A DNA stretch of 64,000 nucleotides from Owenia fusiformis (Eukaryota > Annelida > Polychaeta > Sabellida > Oweniidae), in NCBI GenBank assembly GCA_903813345.2, contig CAIIXF020000010.1:31646425-31710424 (forward strand), read 5' to 3'. Both the position numbers and the translations under genes were made by a program. Below are positions 22,663 through 33,684 of the stretch, in pieces. The notes under the pieces were generated by a model. The model was not told the origin of the DNA. It did not search any database and was given only the letters and a program-made list of their open reading frames with translations. How positions within the stretch are numbered: position 1 is the first letter of the stretch; every line of letters starts with the position of its first letter.

Positions 22663-23583
22663 ATTGACGTGTCGCAAAATGCTCGCGCACGCATTGTTAC
22701 ACATTTTGTGGCGTAATCCAGAGGATCCTCGCTTTTAACATGATAGAATGTGACGTTTTTGAGAAAAATGTACACACATGAAAATCCTTTCGTCCTCCAC
22801 ATTTACCTCTATATCTCAAAACATTTTAGACGAATAACTCTGATATCATATATATATTGTTAATGGGCTAGGAGCATCATAAAACACGAATCAATTGATA
22901 TTTTAGGTGAAATAAATATACGTGTTGCTGTGCTTGAAAATAGGCGAATGGCGTAAATTAGCCATATTTTAATGAATTTTGAAAACCTTTCGTCCTCCAC
23001 TTTTCCACATACAACAGAAAACACATACTTTTGTGAACATAATCAACTATTTATTAATAAACTAGAGTTTAGGAGCAAAATAATCATGTATGATTTATTA
23101 AAAATTGATCTCGTATTTTTTGTTTAATGTACACCTGAAAAGTTGAAGGTAGCAAAAAATGAGCAAAAAGGTCGCTGTCAACAGATTCTATTTTTCAGAC
23201 TCTATGACGTCACAATATGGGACGCTTACTAAAATTCATCCTTTGAAATAAAACTTCTATCTACCTTTATCAAGACGAAAAATAAGTATAATAGTCATAT
23301 ATTGTTTGAGTTATGAGCGTTTAAAGACGAAAAATAATTCAAAATGTAACGTGTCAACATGGGATATTTGCCAGATGTTTTGGTAAAAAACTCTTTTTTA
23401 AAAACGAACGCGCAAGAATCGTGAACGGAGTGTAGTTGATCTAAAATCTTCATCGAAACAGCTTTAAAATGATATATAACTTTAATTAGAATATTATCTT
23501 ATAATTCGGGGAATCAAAGTTACATTCACGCGATACCCTTAAAAACAAATGCGCCACCTTTTTGCGACACGTCATTGCTATTG
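22663..23583 (+). mobile_element. ~0.9-kb element with GACGTGTCGCAAAA ends
   Basis: TTGACGTGTCGCAAAATG at the left is answered by TTTTTGCGACACGTCATT at the right. Inside are two diverged ~195-bp direct repeats beginning with CCTTTCGTCCTCCAC (about 22788 and 22984). Confidence 0.6.
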
Positions 23584-24195
23584 TACGTTCGAAAAGTATT
23601 TGGTTGTATTTTGTAGTTCTCAAGTTACCCATGAACTTTCGTGGGCTAATTAACGTCTTGACTTAGCATATTTAGCCTAATTTTGCAATGATGTCAACGT
23701 GATTCAAATGTTATGCTGTCGTGATTCGCAGAGGTTGCGACAAGATTCGTTTTACAACAGATGTAACTATGAGAACATGAAAGCTCATAATCCTGATTAT
23801 GCAACCTTATACAATCGTTATCTTTGGGACAAGAGCCCAAAAACAAGGTACTCGTGAACGAGAGTTGAATTTGCTCCGTGAACGATAGGATACGCTGTTC
23901 CCCACCAACAAAATACAGACATATGCTTCAGTGTCCTCAACGCAGATTGTAGAGAACAAGAGAAAAAATGAAATATACTTTGCCATAACAGAATACTGTT
24001 AAAGTATTGTTTATTAAGTTTATTAAGTTTCACAAATAACTTTTAAATGCCTTCTTTACCGTCAACGGACACTCAAATAAATACACAATACAATGCAATG
24101 CAATGTAATACAACGCATTACAATACAAACTAAATTAGAGTATTTGTGCATAGCATTTTCCCCTTTTGTTTGAAGGATATTTTAAGAATAATTCC
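23584..24195. other. No gene; small AATGC/AATAC low-complexity tract
   Basis: A pentamer-like tract lies at 24075-24130. The open frame at 23818-24033 (-) has no domain signs. Confidence 0.45.
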
Positions 24196-25046
24196 AGCGT
24201 TCGTTAGCCTTGCCCAAGTCGGTATTTTTTTACTTATCTGATCTTGAATTATTACCGCCTTGTACAATCCAATACACCTACGCTGATATTATGCAGAGTT
24301 ATTCAACGGTTTCGAGATTTCCATAATACCTACGCTATCAGGGGTATCGCGAAACCTTATTGATTAACAATAATACGCGTGGACAGTCTGGACACGACGT
24401 GTGACTTCAGGCTGATTGACCAATCAAAAACGTTATCAGGTTGACCTGCATAAGCAAAGCAATCTTCCCGATTTGAAATTCAATGCCGATGATCTGATGG
24501 ATTGTTTCTTTAGAGTTACAATATATTATGTAATTAAATGTACATAGGGAATGTAAGAGTCATTAATATAAATTAAATCATGCAATAGATTTAAAACTGA
24601 TTTCGCGATATAAATGCAAGACCGAGTCCAATGTAGCTGGTCATGTAGTCAGTGATTGAATCTCAGCCGGGGTCTCAGCCTACATGTTCATTTGAATTCA
24701 GCGATCGTTTCAACGTTTATTGTTGAAATCTTCTCACCTCCGGTTACCGATCGATGCTCCGGCATCCACTAAACTCTGATTGATATTTATCTGATAAAAT
24801 ATTTGTATTTTCATGATGAATTCATGCAAGTTTGTTCGTGAAAAGTCCCGGCGAAAAGTAAAAAGTGTACTTGTTTTTGACCGTGCATAATAATGAGCTA
24901 ACGCTGTAGGGCCGTCGTTGATTGGTCAAATTTTACCGACATAAACATTGAGTCGGTAAAGCACGTGGCTTTCTCTTTGGTACAAGGCGGTCATAATAGA
25001 AATCAAGATAGTAAAAGAGACCGACTTGGGCAAGGCTAAGCGTTCG
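24196..25046 (+). mobile_element. ~850-bp MITE with ~60-bp inverted ends
   Basis: The left end GTTAGCCTTGCCCAAGTCGG and its continuation through ACCGCCTTGTAC are repeated in reverse at 24980-25046. CGTTCG flanks both ends, a possible target duplication. Confidence 0.75.
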
Positions 25047-25664
25047 TACACACCTGGAAATGTCAGGGTTTTGATTTAATTTTCCAAGTGCCTGAAATGT
25101 CAGAGAATTTTAAAATAAGGTCAAAAAGGGCCAAAGAGTCCGGGAATTTTGAAACTGTAGACATGTCATGGAAATGTCAGGGAAATTTGTATCAGTGTTG
25201 AAAAAATGATGTTCCAGAAAAATAAATTTTAGGACTATGACAGGATCTCAATGAAATCCAAAATGTAACATTTAGTTGATTCCACACGGGGCGTGTACAT
25301 TGTCTAACATATATCTAAAAGGTTTACACTGTCTTGATTAATGAACTTCTTAGATCTAGTCGCGCTTCAGAAGTGGAAATCCTTCAATTATCAGAGGTTA
25401 ATGTTTCTAAAACTGTATTGAAATAAACGTACGTCTTGTTTTCAAACCTACACCTTGCTCCTTTCTGTCGTATTAATAAAGCAAAAATAACATATCACGG
25501 TGGGATACGAACCACTCGCCTGGGATTTGGTTATTCACTAACACCATAGGCGTTCACCTATTCTGGATACAACTGACGAGTTGTATCTAAGTGGAGTCAA
25601 AAGCGAAGATCATTCTAAATTGACGCTCGGTATAAATATATGATACTTTTATCATCTCACACAG

Positions 25665-25735
25665 GTAAACGTTAGCCTCATGGTTAGCGTGTTTAGCTTC
25701 CACTCTCTAGGTTAGTCGATCGAAACCCGTTCATG
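25665..25735 (+). other. tRNA-like Pol III promoter module within repeat L
   Basis: TTAGCCTCATGGTTAGCG resembles a tRNA A box and GTCGATCGAAACCC, about 40 bp on, resembles a B box. The same module occurs in the other L copies (for example near 59970-60020). It probably derives from a tRNA-headed SINE. The remainder does not fold into a clean cloverleaf, so it is not called a tRNA. Confidence 0.45.
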
Positions 25736-26631
25736 GCGAACTTTTTGATTTGCTTGCTGTCAACTTATAATAAGTAGGGCAAAATCCAGAAAAAGTAGAT
25801 CAAAAATACTCCAATGGAGTATAAAATTGTCACCAGGATTCCGAAATGAGACGAATGTTAACTCGTTAAATCTCGGTAGATAAAGTAGGTCAGAAAATCC
25901 GGATTAATCCGAACTGATTCGGGAATCTTCGTCATAAGAAGTAGATCAAAAATCCAGAGAAGTAGATCAAAAATACTCCAATGGAGTATAAAATTGTCAC
26001 CAGGATTCCGAAATGAGCCGAATGTAAACTCGTTAAATCTCGGTAGATGAAGTAGGTCAGAAAATCCGGATTAATCCGAACAAGGTTCGGGAATCTTCGT
26101 AATAAGAAGTAGATTAAAAATACTCCCAATGGAGTATAAAATTGTCCCCAATATTCCGAAATACGACGAATCGAATCGGCAAACTTCGGTAAAATAATGA
26201 AGTGCATAAAAACCGAAATGATCCGATGAACGTTCGGATAAAATCGTGAACAGGTGTCAGGGGTTTCCCCTCATCTTTCCCCACATTGTTCTAAAAGCCT
26301 TATATGGATTTATCACGTAACATTCAAAATGACGTTCCTATATGGTTCTATGGGTTCGAACACGTGACCAAATATACCAAATAAAAATTTTACCTTGACC
26401 ACTGGATGGGATTTCATAGAAAATATCCAAGAAAACCTATCCTCGTGATCCTTAAATCACTTAAATTCGATCATTTTATTTTCACCCCTTGATGGAATTT
26501 TATGAAAGAAGTCATGAAAACACATCATCATGTAAGGGTTTTCACCTAAATTAGCTCGTTTTATCTTGAGCCTTCAATTGAATTTCTTGAAGAAATATTT
26601 TATGAAAAAATATCATCATGTTATGATCATC

Positions 26632-26725
26632 CTCCGATCACAGGGCTTCAAAATCCAGAATATCTTCCCTCTTTTTGGGGGAAGAAGGAGGTACGGATTC
26701 TGGACACCTGCTTAGGAGGATGGTT
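26632..26725 (+). mobile_element. ~90-bp miniature insertion inside repeat L copy 2
   Basis: The other L copies read straight through ATCATGTTATGATTTG. Here the sequence is interrupted between two TTATGA copies by DNA with inverted ends TCATCCTCC and GGAGGATGG. Comparison with the empty copies supports a very small MITE with a 6-bp duplication. Confidence 0.7.
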
Positions 26726-27016
26726 ATGATTTGTATTTAAATAAGACCGTTTCATCTAAATACTTGGATAATATTTCATAAAAAATGCACTTTAAAATTT
26801 TTCAGAATTTGCCTTAATTTATCAATGTAATGAAAGTATAAGATTAACTCTCAAATAGCGTTCTATTTTAACCTTTTTATTGAAATCAATACAGGACTCG
26901 CTCTCTAAATATCCAATAAAAATTCAACCCTTGGATGGGATTTCGTTGGAAAAAAAATATGTCAAGTCCAGAATCAAATGATTTGTCCAGAACCTCTTAA
27001 GATCCTGTTCTAGATG

Positions 27017-27908
27017 GTAAATCATGCTATGTAATATTTTATAATGAAATAAATGGCCATATAATATTATTCTTGCCAACATAAATCTATTGTCTTTTGT
27101 AAATTATTTATGCAACTGGCAGGTATAGCGAAGTAACATAAAATATTTTATTAGGACTAGATTTTTCGATGTATGCCTAAAAATACTATTTGAACATTGC
27201 TTTTGATTGTCACATTCTAACACATATTTCTTAATATCAAAACATTGCATTGGGATTTTTCTAGAACTTAATCACTGGCATAGCGTCATAATACGCATAA
27301 AACGCCACGGCGTAGTCTAAAAATTTAGAGAAAAGTTGATTTTTAAAAAATGGGTTCATGTACAATTCTTTATATTTTATAAGTCCATATTGGTTGGAAT
27401 TTCGTATTTTAAAACACCCAAGAACACTTCAAATGCAATGTCATGGCTCTCTAAATGCTTATTCGCTTCGCTCACTCGTGGCGTACACTCAATTGTACCA
27501 ACCAACACCACTGTTAATATATCAAAATGCAAACTGAAAAGGTTGACAGAGTTCTTCGAAAATGGATACTAGAAAAAAATACAGACAAAGAGAGACGTTC
27601 TATTTCTATTGTTGTGTCCAAAAAGCATCTCAAGAAAAAACGACTCTATATTTAACAACATGAGTACCACGAAATTTTCTCTGAATTCCGGATCTGAAAC
27701 CGAAAATGAAAGATCCGATTTTCGATTAACCTACAATGACCTTCAAAATTTTTTTAAAATAGGTTGAAAAAGAGCTAGTGAAGTCAACATTTTGAATATT
27801 AATGGTCGAGGTAGAAATCTAGGCCAATTCAAGGCGACGAAATAGAGGAATCTGAATTCTTAAATTGAACTCTGTTATTACAACAAATCGAGTTACATAA
27901 AAATTTAC
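27017..27908. other. No gene recognised
   Basis: A plus open frame at 27336-27572 contains an isolated CGCTTCGCTCACTCGTGG (about 27466-27483), like the palindrome tips elsewhere. No other support. Confidence 0.4.
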
Positions 27909-28031
27909 CTGTCCTTTTCTCCTTCACACACATTATATCGGTTCCTTCACATGTCTCTGTGTTGCTGAAGTCATTATTATCATCAGTACAGTTATCATTC
28001 CAGTAGCTGTTGCACTTGTAGCACCTTAAAA
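27909..28031 (-). CDS. Ly6/uPAR gene A, N-terminal half-domain exon
   Basis: A 123-nt phase-1 exon between acceptor (TAATTGATAG) and donor (GGACAG|GTAAAT). It encodes LRCYKCNSYWNDNC, then ETCEGTDIMCV: the conserved N-terminal Ly6 pattern with L-x-C-x2-C and the following cysteines. Joined in phase to 12526-12716 it completes a canonical ten-cysteine three-finger domain. The signal-peptide exon must lie upstream (higher coordinates); I could not identify it. The open frame continuing past the donor to 27829 is read-through into the intron. Confidence 0.8.
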
Positions 28032-28084
28032 CTATCAATTATATTCGGTCAGAAATAGCTACAAAATATCCCAAAATATCCATA

Positions 28085-29430
28085 CATGTACTAGTCCATG
28101 GTATGACTTCCGAATATGAATGATCCGTAGCACAGTATAGCGCAGCAACATTTGAAGCAATATTTATGAAGATGTACATGTCTTGATTCTTTTAAAAACC
28201 CATTTGATGAAAAAACTTCCGGCTTTCGGGTCGAAAAATGTCTTTCATCACAGGGGGTCAAAAAAACGTAAATATTTTGATTCGAACTTTAAAACATTTT
28301 ATAAGACACAGACCGTTATTCTAAGCATACGAACAAAAATAGATTATCATAATTTAAAAATATACTATTTAATTTTATTGTAGATGTCGGTGTTTAATTA
28401 GTGTAATTGTGCAAGTGTGTTTTTCAGATTTTGTTTGATTTTTCAAATATGAGCCAAGCCGATTCAACAAAATTATGTGGAATATTTAGGTAATTTATGA
28501 TTGGAAACATATTAGTTTTCTTACTATTTAGAACATTTTATTACCAGAATTTTTCCATATAATCGCAACGGGTCTAACAACATATTATTGTTCATGTTTT
28601 ATAAAACATAATACAATAACAAATAGGTAAGATTTATATCTAATTAAATGTTACTGAGGTATTGGAATGTTCATATATTCCAAGGGCATGTCTAATAATC
28701 AATTAGAGTCATATGCAATCGAACGCCTTACAATTCCTCCTCGACGTTACTTGTGGCTACCATCAAGTTTTCTGATGGAGGTTTCTTCTTTGACCTTACC
28801 GCTGGATATAATCAAATTTTAGGAAGATAATGATAACGATTTTTCTCAATTATTCATGAATTTGATCAAATCTTGATGGTTGTTTTATAGTCCCAATTAG
28901 TCAAGGAAGAACAATAGGCCCTCCTTTATTGACAATTTTCAGCGCTGAATAAAAGTGCATATCTCAAAACGTATTGAGACCCATTTTGTGAAAAACTACC
29001 ATAATCTAAGCATTTGTCATTCCAATATAAAAGTGATTCATTTGTAGCATTTATCTTATTAATACCTGAGAGACGATACAAAATGTCAATACACTCATTA
29101 CATATTTTTGGGTATTGATAAGAAAATTAACCTCAAACTTATAGCTTAGAAACCTAAATCATACATTCAAAATTATTTTGTATTATTTTCTGTTTCATTG
29201 TTTACTCCAAATTGTGAAAAATTTGGATTTTATTTTTTGGTGATTTTTTGACCTCTGTAAATGGCAGGCATAATTCAGCCTAAAAGCCGGAAGTATATTG
29301 AACGGTTATAATAAAAATCATTAGGGAACATATGTAGGTATGTTAATGTAAGGTCAAATATCTCTGCGCTATAGTGTGCTACCAGCTCCTTTATTAGACG
29401 TCCTAGAGATTTCATACCATGGACTATACA
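28085..29430 (+). mobile_element. ~1.35-kb foldback with CATGTA...CCATGGTATGA ends
   Basis: TAGTCCATGGTATGACTTCC at the left mirrors the right end near 29405-29430. Inverted similarity continues through GTAGCACAGTATAGCGCAG and CTTCCGGCTTT. No intact gene. A minus frame at 28728-28801 ending NVEEEL-stop could pass for a small terminal exon but lacks a pyrimidine tract. Confidence 0.6.
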
Positions 29431-29520
29431 TGTTTTATCTTCAGTCGATTAACACTATTATACTGTTATGTTAAGCAAGACATAGAGTAATTTACTAAGC
29501 CAGAAACAATCAAGAATTAC

Positions 29521-29577
29521 CATTTATGTTCTGTGTTGTCGGCACCGTCGATATCCTCGAAGTTTGATGCTCGGTTC
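29521..29577 (-). CDS. 57-bp Ser/Thr-rich exon, copy 2
   Basis: Flanked by acceptor TTTTGTTACAG and donor ATG|GTAATT, phase 1 at both ends, encoding TEHQTSRISTVPTTQNIN. It aligns over its whole length with 31006-31062, same size and phase, so it is a duplicated exon. The composition suits an O-glycosylated stalk. It may belong to the 3' part of Ly6 gene B, which has a phase-1 donor in its third exon, or to the 5' part of gene A. Confidence 0.5.
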
Positions 29578-29590
29578 CTGTAACAAAACC

Positions 29591-30824
29591 ACCCCGGGAT
29601 AGCCTGACAACGGTAAAGTCAGATACCGTTGTCACAAATGGCGGACATAACCGTCGCTTCAACTAGATTTTCATGAACTGTATGTTTAATAGAGCAACTA
29701 GACTAAATTTCTTAATTACTGCAATTACCATATGCCGTTGTCTTTCTAAATTACTAAAATTCTATTCCGTTGTCATTGACGATATCGAAGACGCTATATT
29801 GTAACGATTCACGACCCAATTTGTCGACATAGGATTTCATATGTGTAACCAAGCTAAATAGTTTGAAACTTTTATGTGTTTAAACTTCCCGCTGTAAATT
29901 ACTTTTTACGCAATCTCATTGGTTAAGAGAGTAGGTCGGCCATCTTGTATAAAAGGCATGTTTCCAAATTTGATTTTTGAATTTCTTGTAGAAATTCACT
30001 CGTTTTTGCATCAATAAACCTAGGTTTAGGTAGAAAACCCTTAATGAAGTCAGGTATGGTTGGATTTATTATATTTCAAACTTGACTTTATGAAGAAAAC
30101 AGATTAGATTGCATGTTATTTAGCATTGATGAGATTTTTTAGGATTTAATATTTTTTGTAATTTCTGTATGGAAAGATATTCAATTTGTGTTGATTTTGT
30201 GATTTGTTACATGATTTAAGAGTGTTTGTAAGACATATTTTGAACTCCTTCATTTCATTCTAGTGTTGATCAAGACCAGATGTTATATAGGTGTTCTATC
30301 AACCCCATGGTCTACAGGAGATACTAGTGCAGTGTAGTTCCTGGGTAGGTTTTCTAAGCTAGGATCTGTTTGACATGTTTGGTGCTATATAATGTAAGAT
30401 TGCCATATATGTACAATTTAAAGACTTACTCAGATGTCCATATATGTACAAGGATTTAGCTAGACATATAAAATATGTCTCAATCAGTTCATAACAGTAT
30501 ACAGTAAATATGTTTATTTCATTACGATCTTGTCATTTTTTGTAAGTCATAGATCTGAATTGTAACTCTTTTATTTTTGTATGTTCCAGGGTTTTTATTA
30601 TGATATTAAGCCAATAAAGAAACAAACTAAACAAAGATACATTATATAACAGTCTTGGGATTTTATCGTCGCTAATTCTGTGCATGGCTTAATACATGCA
30701 CAGAATTAGCGACGATAAAATTCCATGAAATGAGAACCAAGTGATTGAACAGTTGAAGCGACGGTTATAACCGCCATTTGTGACAACGGTATCTGACTTT
30801 ACCGTTATCGGGCTATTCCAGGGT
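29591..30824 (+). mobile_element. 1.2-kb element with ~76-bp inverted ends
   Basis: ACCCCGGGATAGCCTGACAA at the left and the reverse complement of ...CGGGCTATTCCAGGGT at the right continue as inverted repeats for about 76 bp. Each repeat contains the nested palindrome AACGGTAAAGTCAGATACCG. The interior has no gene I recognise, though AATAAAG near 30613 could act as a polyadenylation signal. Confidence 0.75.
30661..30720 (+). repeat. Perfect 26-bp hairpin
   Basis: A 26-bp arm starting TTTTATCGTCGCTAATTCTG and its exact complement are separated by an 8-nt loop (GCTTAATA). It sits subterminally, about 100 bp inside the right end of the surrounding element. Confidence 0.95.
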
Positions 30825-31005
30825 GTAAACAAGTGTACCTAATTATTACGCTTATATATTTTCGTAATGTTTAAGCACTCCTTAAAACGGGTTTATTTAG
30901 AAAAAATGACCCAAGTATCACAATTCTATCTTTAATCCATTAACAATAATGTAGAAGAAGACACAAAAAGTCACAAGACACAAGAGCCACAAAATTCAAG
31001 TTTAC

Positions 31006-31062
31006 CGTCTTCGTTCTGTATTGTTGAGACTGTCGACATTATCGGAGCTCGACTTCCGGTGT
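31006..31062 (-). CDS. 57-bp Ser/Thr-rich exon, copy 1
   Basis: Acceptor TATATTTACAG and donor GACG|GTAAAC enclose 57 nt, phase 1-1, encoding TGSRAPIMSTVSTIQNED. It is a paralogue of 29521-29577. Its acceptor lies inside the edge of the palindromic repeat at 31066-31240, so the repeat may supply part of the splice signal. Gene B's alternative donor at 32073 (ACTG|GTAAAA, phase 1) would join to it in frame. Confidence 0.5.
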
Positions 31063-31065
31063 CTG

Positions 31066-31240
31066 TAAATATATAAGGGTTATGTACTGGGAGGTTTTGG
31101 ATATAGGGTATATCCTGAGGGATATATTTATATCTCCCCGAGGGACCGAAGGGAACAAGGGGAGATATAAATATTTCCCGAGGGATATACCCTATATCCA
31201 AAACCGACCGTACATAACTGGTGTATCTCATACTTGAGTG
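31066..31240 (+). repeat. Palindrome of the TATAGGGTATATCC family
   Basis: Arms GGTTTTGGATATAGGGTATA and its complement surround a GAGGGACCGAAGGGA centre near 31140. A related block follows at 31440-31590 (GAGCGGGA...TATATC), with an AAACTTTTAAAA low-complexity tract between them. A relative lies at 45840-46000. Confidence 0.8.
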
Positions 31241-31590
31241 GGTTTAGGGTAGATATAACCCTTACCAACCCTTACCATAGGCCTATAGTAAAAGCACAAT
31301 TTATATTTAACATTTTCGTTATATTCTTTTTGTTCAATACGATGAAATTGTAACATTTAAACTTTTAAAAAACTTAAACTTTAAAATTTAAAACTTTTCA
31401 AAATTTTTGATTTTTAAACTTTTTTAAACTTTTGAAAAATTCCCGGGAGCGGGATGGATATATTATATCTGCCCGCATTTGGCCTGGAGCGGGACATATA
31501 CAATATATCCTGCCCGCTCCTCAGATATGATATATATTCCCAGGTGATATCTACCCCAAACCCACTTAAGTATGAGATACACAGGTATAC

Positions 31591-32037
31591 CTTAAAATAA
31601 GTCGAGAAGAAAACATTAGGCATACGCGTTACATATTTTAGTTATGATCTAGTAGTATTGCTTGTTAATATTTAGCTTGAAGCGGATCAGATGGATGTTT
31701 ATTGTACTCATAAGCAAAATGTAAATGCTTGCGGTAATATAGTAACAGATGGTTCACTGGCGGGATGACACGAGAATGAAAGTGACAAAACACAAATCTG
31801 ACGTGGCTCCACATGCCCCGACTCAAATATCCAAAAAGTGATCTAACATTTGGAGCCTTCATGTCATATTAGTTACATATGATGACACTCTGCAATCTAG
31901 CAATGTCATCCCGAAAAAGCGAACCTTATAAAATTATCGCATTTTTAGCTTCAACATCTGGATAACATGTAATTCATATATTTTATAATCGTTCTCATTA
32001 TATTTGAACAACACTGGAAATAATGCAGTTACAATAT
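31591..32037. other. Intergenic, no gene recognised
   Basis: Sequence just downstream of Ly6 gene B; the minus open frame 31665-31862 has no features. Confidence 0.4.
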
Positions 32038-33684
32038 TTATGATGACATTGGTATGATTGTAACTGTTTTACCAGTTGTCACTTTTCCTGTTGTCACTTG
32101 TGGTTGCACAGTATCCCTGGCGTTGCAATAATCTGTATTACAAAAGCATGTCCTGACCTTCATGCTACCTACTGTCAGATTATTACATGATGTGTCAATA
32201 TTGACCCTATAGCACGTTCGTTTGAATTGTGTTAGGCCAGCAACTGAAAATACACGAGAAAAATACTTGCCGAGTAGTTGCAGTACACGATTTTATGTCC
32301 TCAAAGAATAGCAGGCAATATTTCCAAGTCCTTCTTATATCAAAGCTCCTTACGATAACAACCATGCCTTGACAAATTCTGAATGAATGGAAAATATTGA
32401 AAAAGAAGTACCTTCATTTTAAAATATAATTAAAACCAGCAAAAGTATGCATTGTGTTAACTAAACACGTATTTTCACACAAGTAATGTAATAATGTATC
32501 ACTAAGTCACCATTTCTTAAAGCTGAACACACATTGGATTATTCTCATGTGCCATACAGTAAATACAAACAAATTGAGCTACCACCCATATTGTTACATG
32601 GTGTTCTTTCGGGTAAAGTAATACTTTCAGCGATGTGATATATACAATACATTGATTAAACACGAATGCACGTCTTACTTGTCAACTGTGTCTTCAGGCA
32701 TACTACATCGTCGCCCTCGCAACATGTATCCAATGATTTTGAAAGCATTTGAGCTTGAACAGCAGGGGTATTCATAGTTGCTGGGTCCAGTATTCTCCCT
32801 CGGCATGTTCCTGACTTCGGGCGCAAGCCAAAGTTATCATCAGCACAATTTGCATCCGTTAGGCTGTTACAGTTGTAACACTTTAAACAGTGCCCTACAA
32901 AATGTGTCATACTAAAATCGATAACACTGTGTTATATGTTTGTTAGCTTATCTCGACTTCCTTTACTGAACAACGCGAATAGGACGTTACGTCTTTGCAC
33001 ATACAAAATGAATGAACCGCCGTCGGTTGAAAGTTTTATTTCATCATTTTTACTGAGAAGAAGATCGATTTGTATCCAAATGTTTTACCCATATGTTTAT
33101 AGTAACATCTGGCCTTTGAAAAGCTAATCAGCCACGGATATATATCGGGTGTCCCAGAAATTTTTTTGGAACACCCGATATATCCAAGATCTCGAATAAT
33201 CGAGTGAGAAACCCATCGAATTAGCAACCTGGACGTTAAGACAACGCATTAATGAAAATTACTAGATGTCCTGGAGCTTCTTGATATATTTGATTGTGAC
33301 TGACTAGTTTTTTTCAGGAGCGGAATGTTGGTATCAGCATACGGGTAAAATAGCTTGACACATATCAGCAACTTTTCATGAAAATGATGAAAAAAAAATC
33401 TTACACATTTTCTCTAACGGAATCTCATTCATTTTGTTAAAAAGACTTGATGTCTTTGTAACCAGGTTTTAACTTATGGAGTTGGCTAATATAAAAAAAA
33501 ATCCAATTTTTAATGGTTTAAGTATGATTTTATAGATACATTTAATAAGTCTCCTTGGCTGTAAGAGCTAATAAAATACTTAGAGATATAGTTACTGTAG
33601 TTTCAGTCTAGAGCGATAAAAAGCTGTTTTACCATATGCAGCAAATGCAGTTACTATCATCAGCGATAGAATGGTTGACTGCAT
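32038..33684 (-). CDS. Ly6/uPAR gene B, complete three-exon model (157 aa)
   Basis: Exons on the minus strand: 33633-33684 (52 nt, ATG plus hydrophobic signal peptide MQSTILSLMIVTAFAAYG, donor ATG|GTAAAA), 32679-32894 (216 nt) and 32038-32243 (206 nt, stop TAA). All introns are phase 1 with clean GT-AG borders, and the lengths sum to 158 codons. Exon 2 gives HCLKCYNCNSLTDANC, ADDNFG, RILDP and TCCEGDDVVCL. Exon 3 gives RTCYRV, CNNL and CFCNTDYCNARD, the typical Ly6 ending. The tail is Thr-rich (VTTGKVTTGKTVTI) and lacks a hydrophobic GPI signal, so this form would be secreted. A phase-1 donor at 32073 could instead splice to the Ser/Thr-rich exons downstream. Exon 2 closely resembles gene C exon 2. 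Receptor or ligand unknown. Confidence 0.82.
33136..33183 (+). repeat. Short hairpin with GGGTGTCCC mariner-end motif
   Basis: ATATATCGGGTGTCCCAGAA folds onto TTGGAACACCCGATATAT. GGGTGTCCCAAAA-like text is the usual mariner terminus. It lies in gene B's first intron. Confidence 0.75.

Larger units (their letters stand above)
25055..27016 (-). repeat. Long repeat family L, copy 2 (-), right arm of inverted pair
   Basis: Reverse-complement partner of 13068-14511, extended by about 0.4 kb on its inner side. That extension includes AAATGTCAGGGAATTTT-type text also present at 59477-59620. The outer end ...CCTGTTCTAGATG mirrors the start of copy 1. An insertion absent from the other copies lies at about 26632-26725. 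Confidence 0.88.
12717..27908 (-). other. 15.2-kb intron of Ly6 gene A
   Basis: This is the interval between the two Ly6 half-domain exons, whose donor (GGACAG|GTAAAT) and acceptor phases match. It contains the ~14-kb inverted-repeat-bounded block and many smaller elements described separately. No other gene on either strand is convincing. If gene A is expressed, all of this must be spliced out. Confidence 0.6.

Noticed and set aside
28728-28801. Terminal exon (…KKKPPSENLMVATSNVEEEL-stop) for a Ly6 gene
   Set aside because: Phase could fit, but the acceptor lacks a pyrimidine tract, no transmembrane exon was found to precede it, and it lies inside a foldback element.
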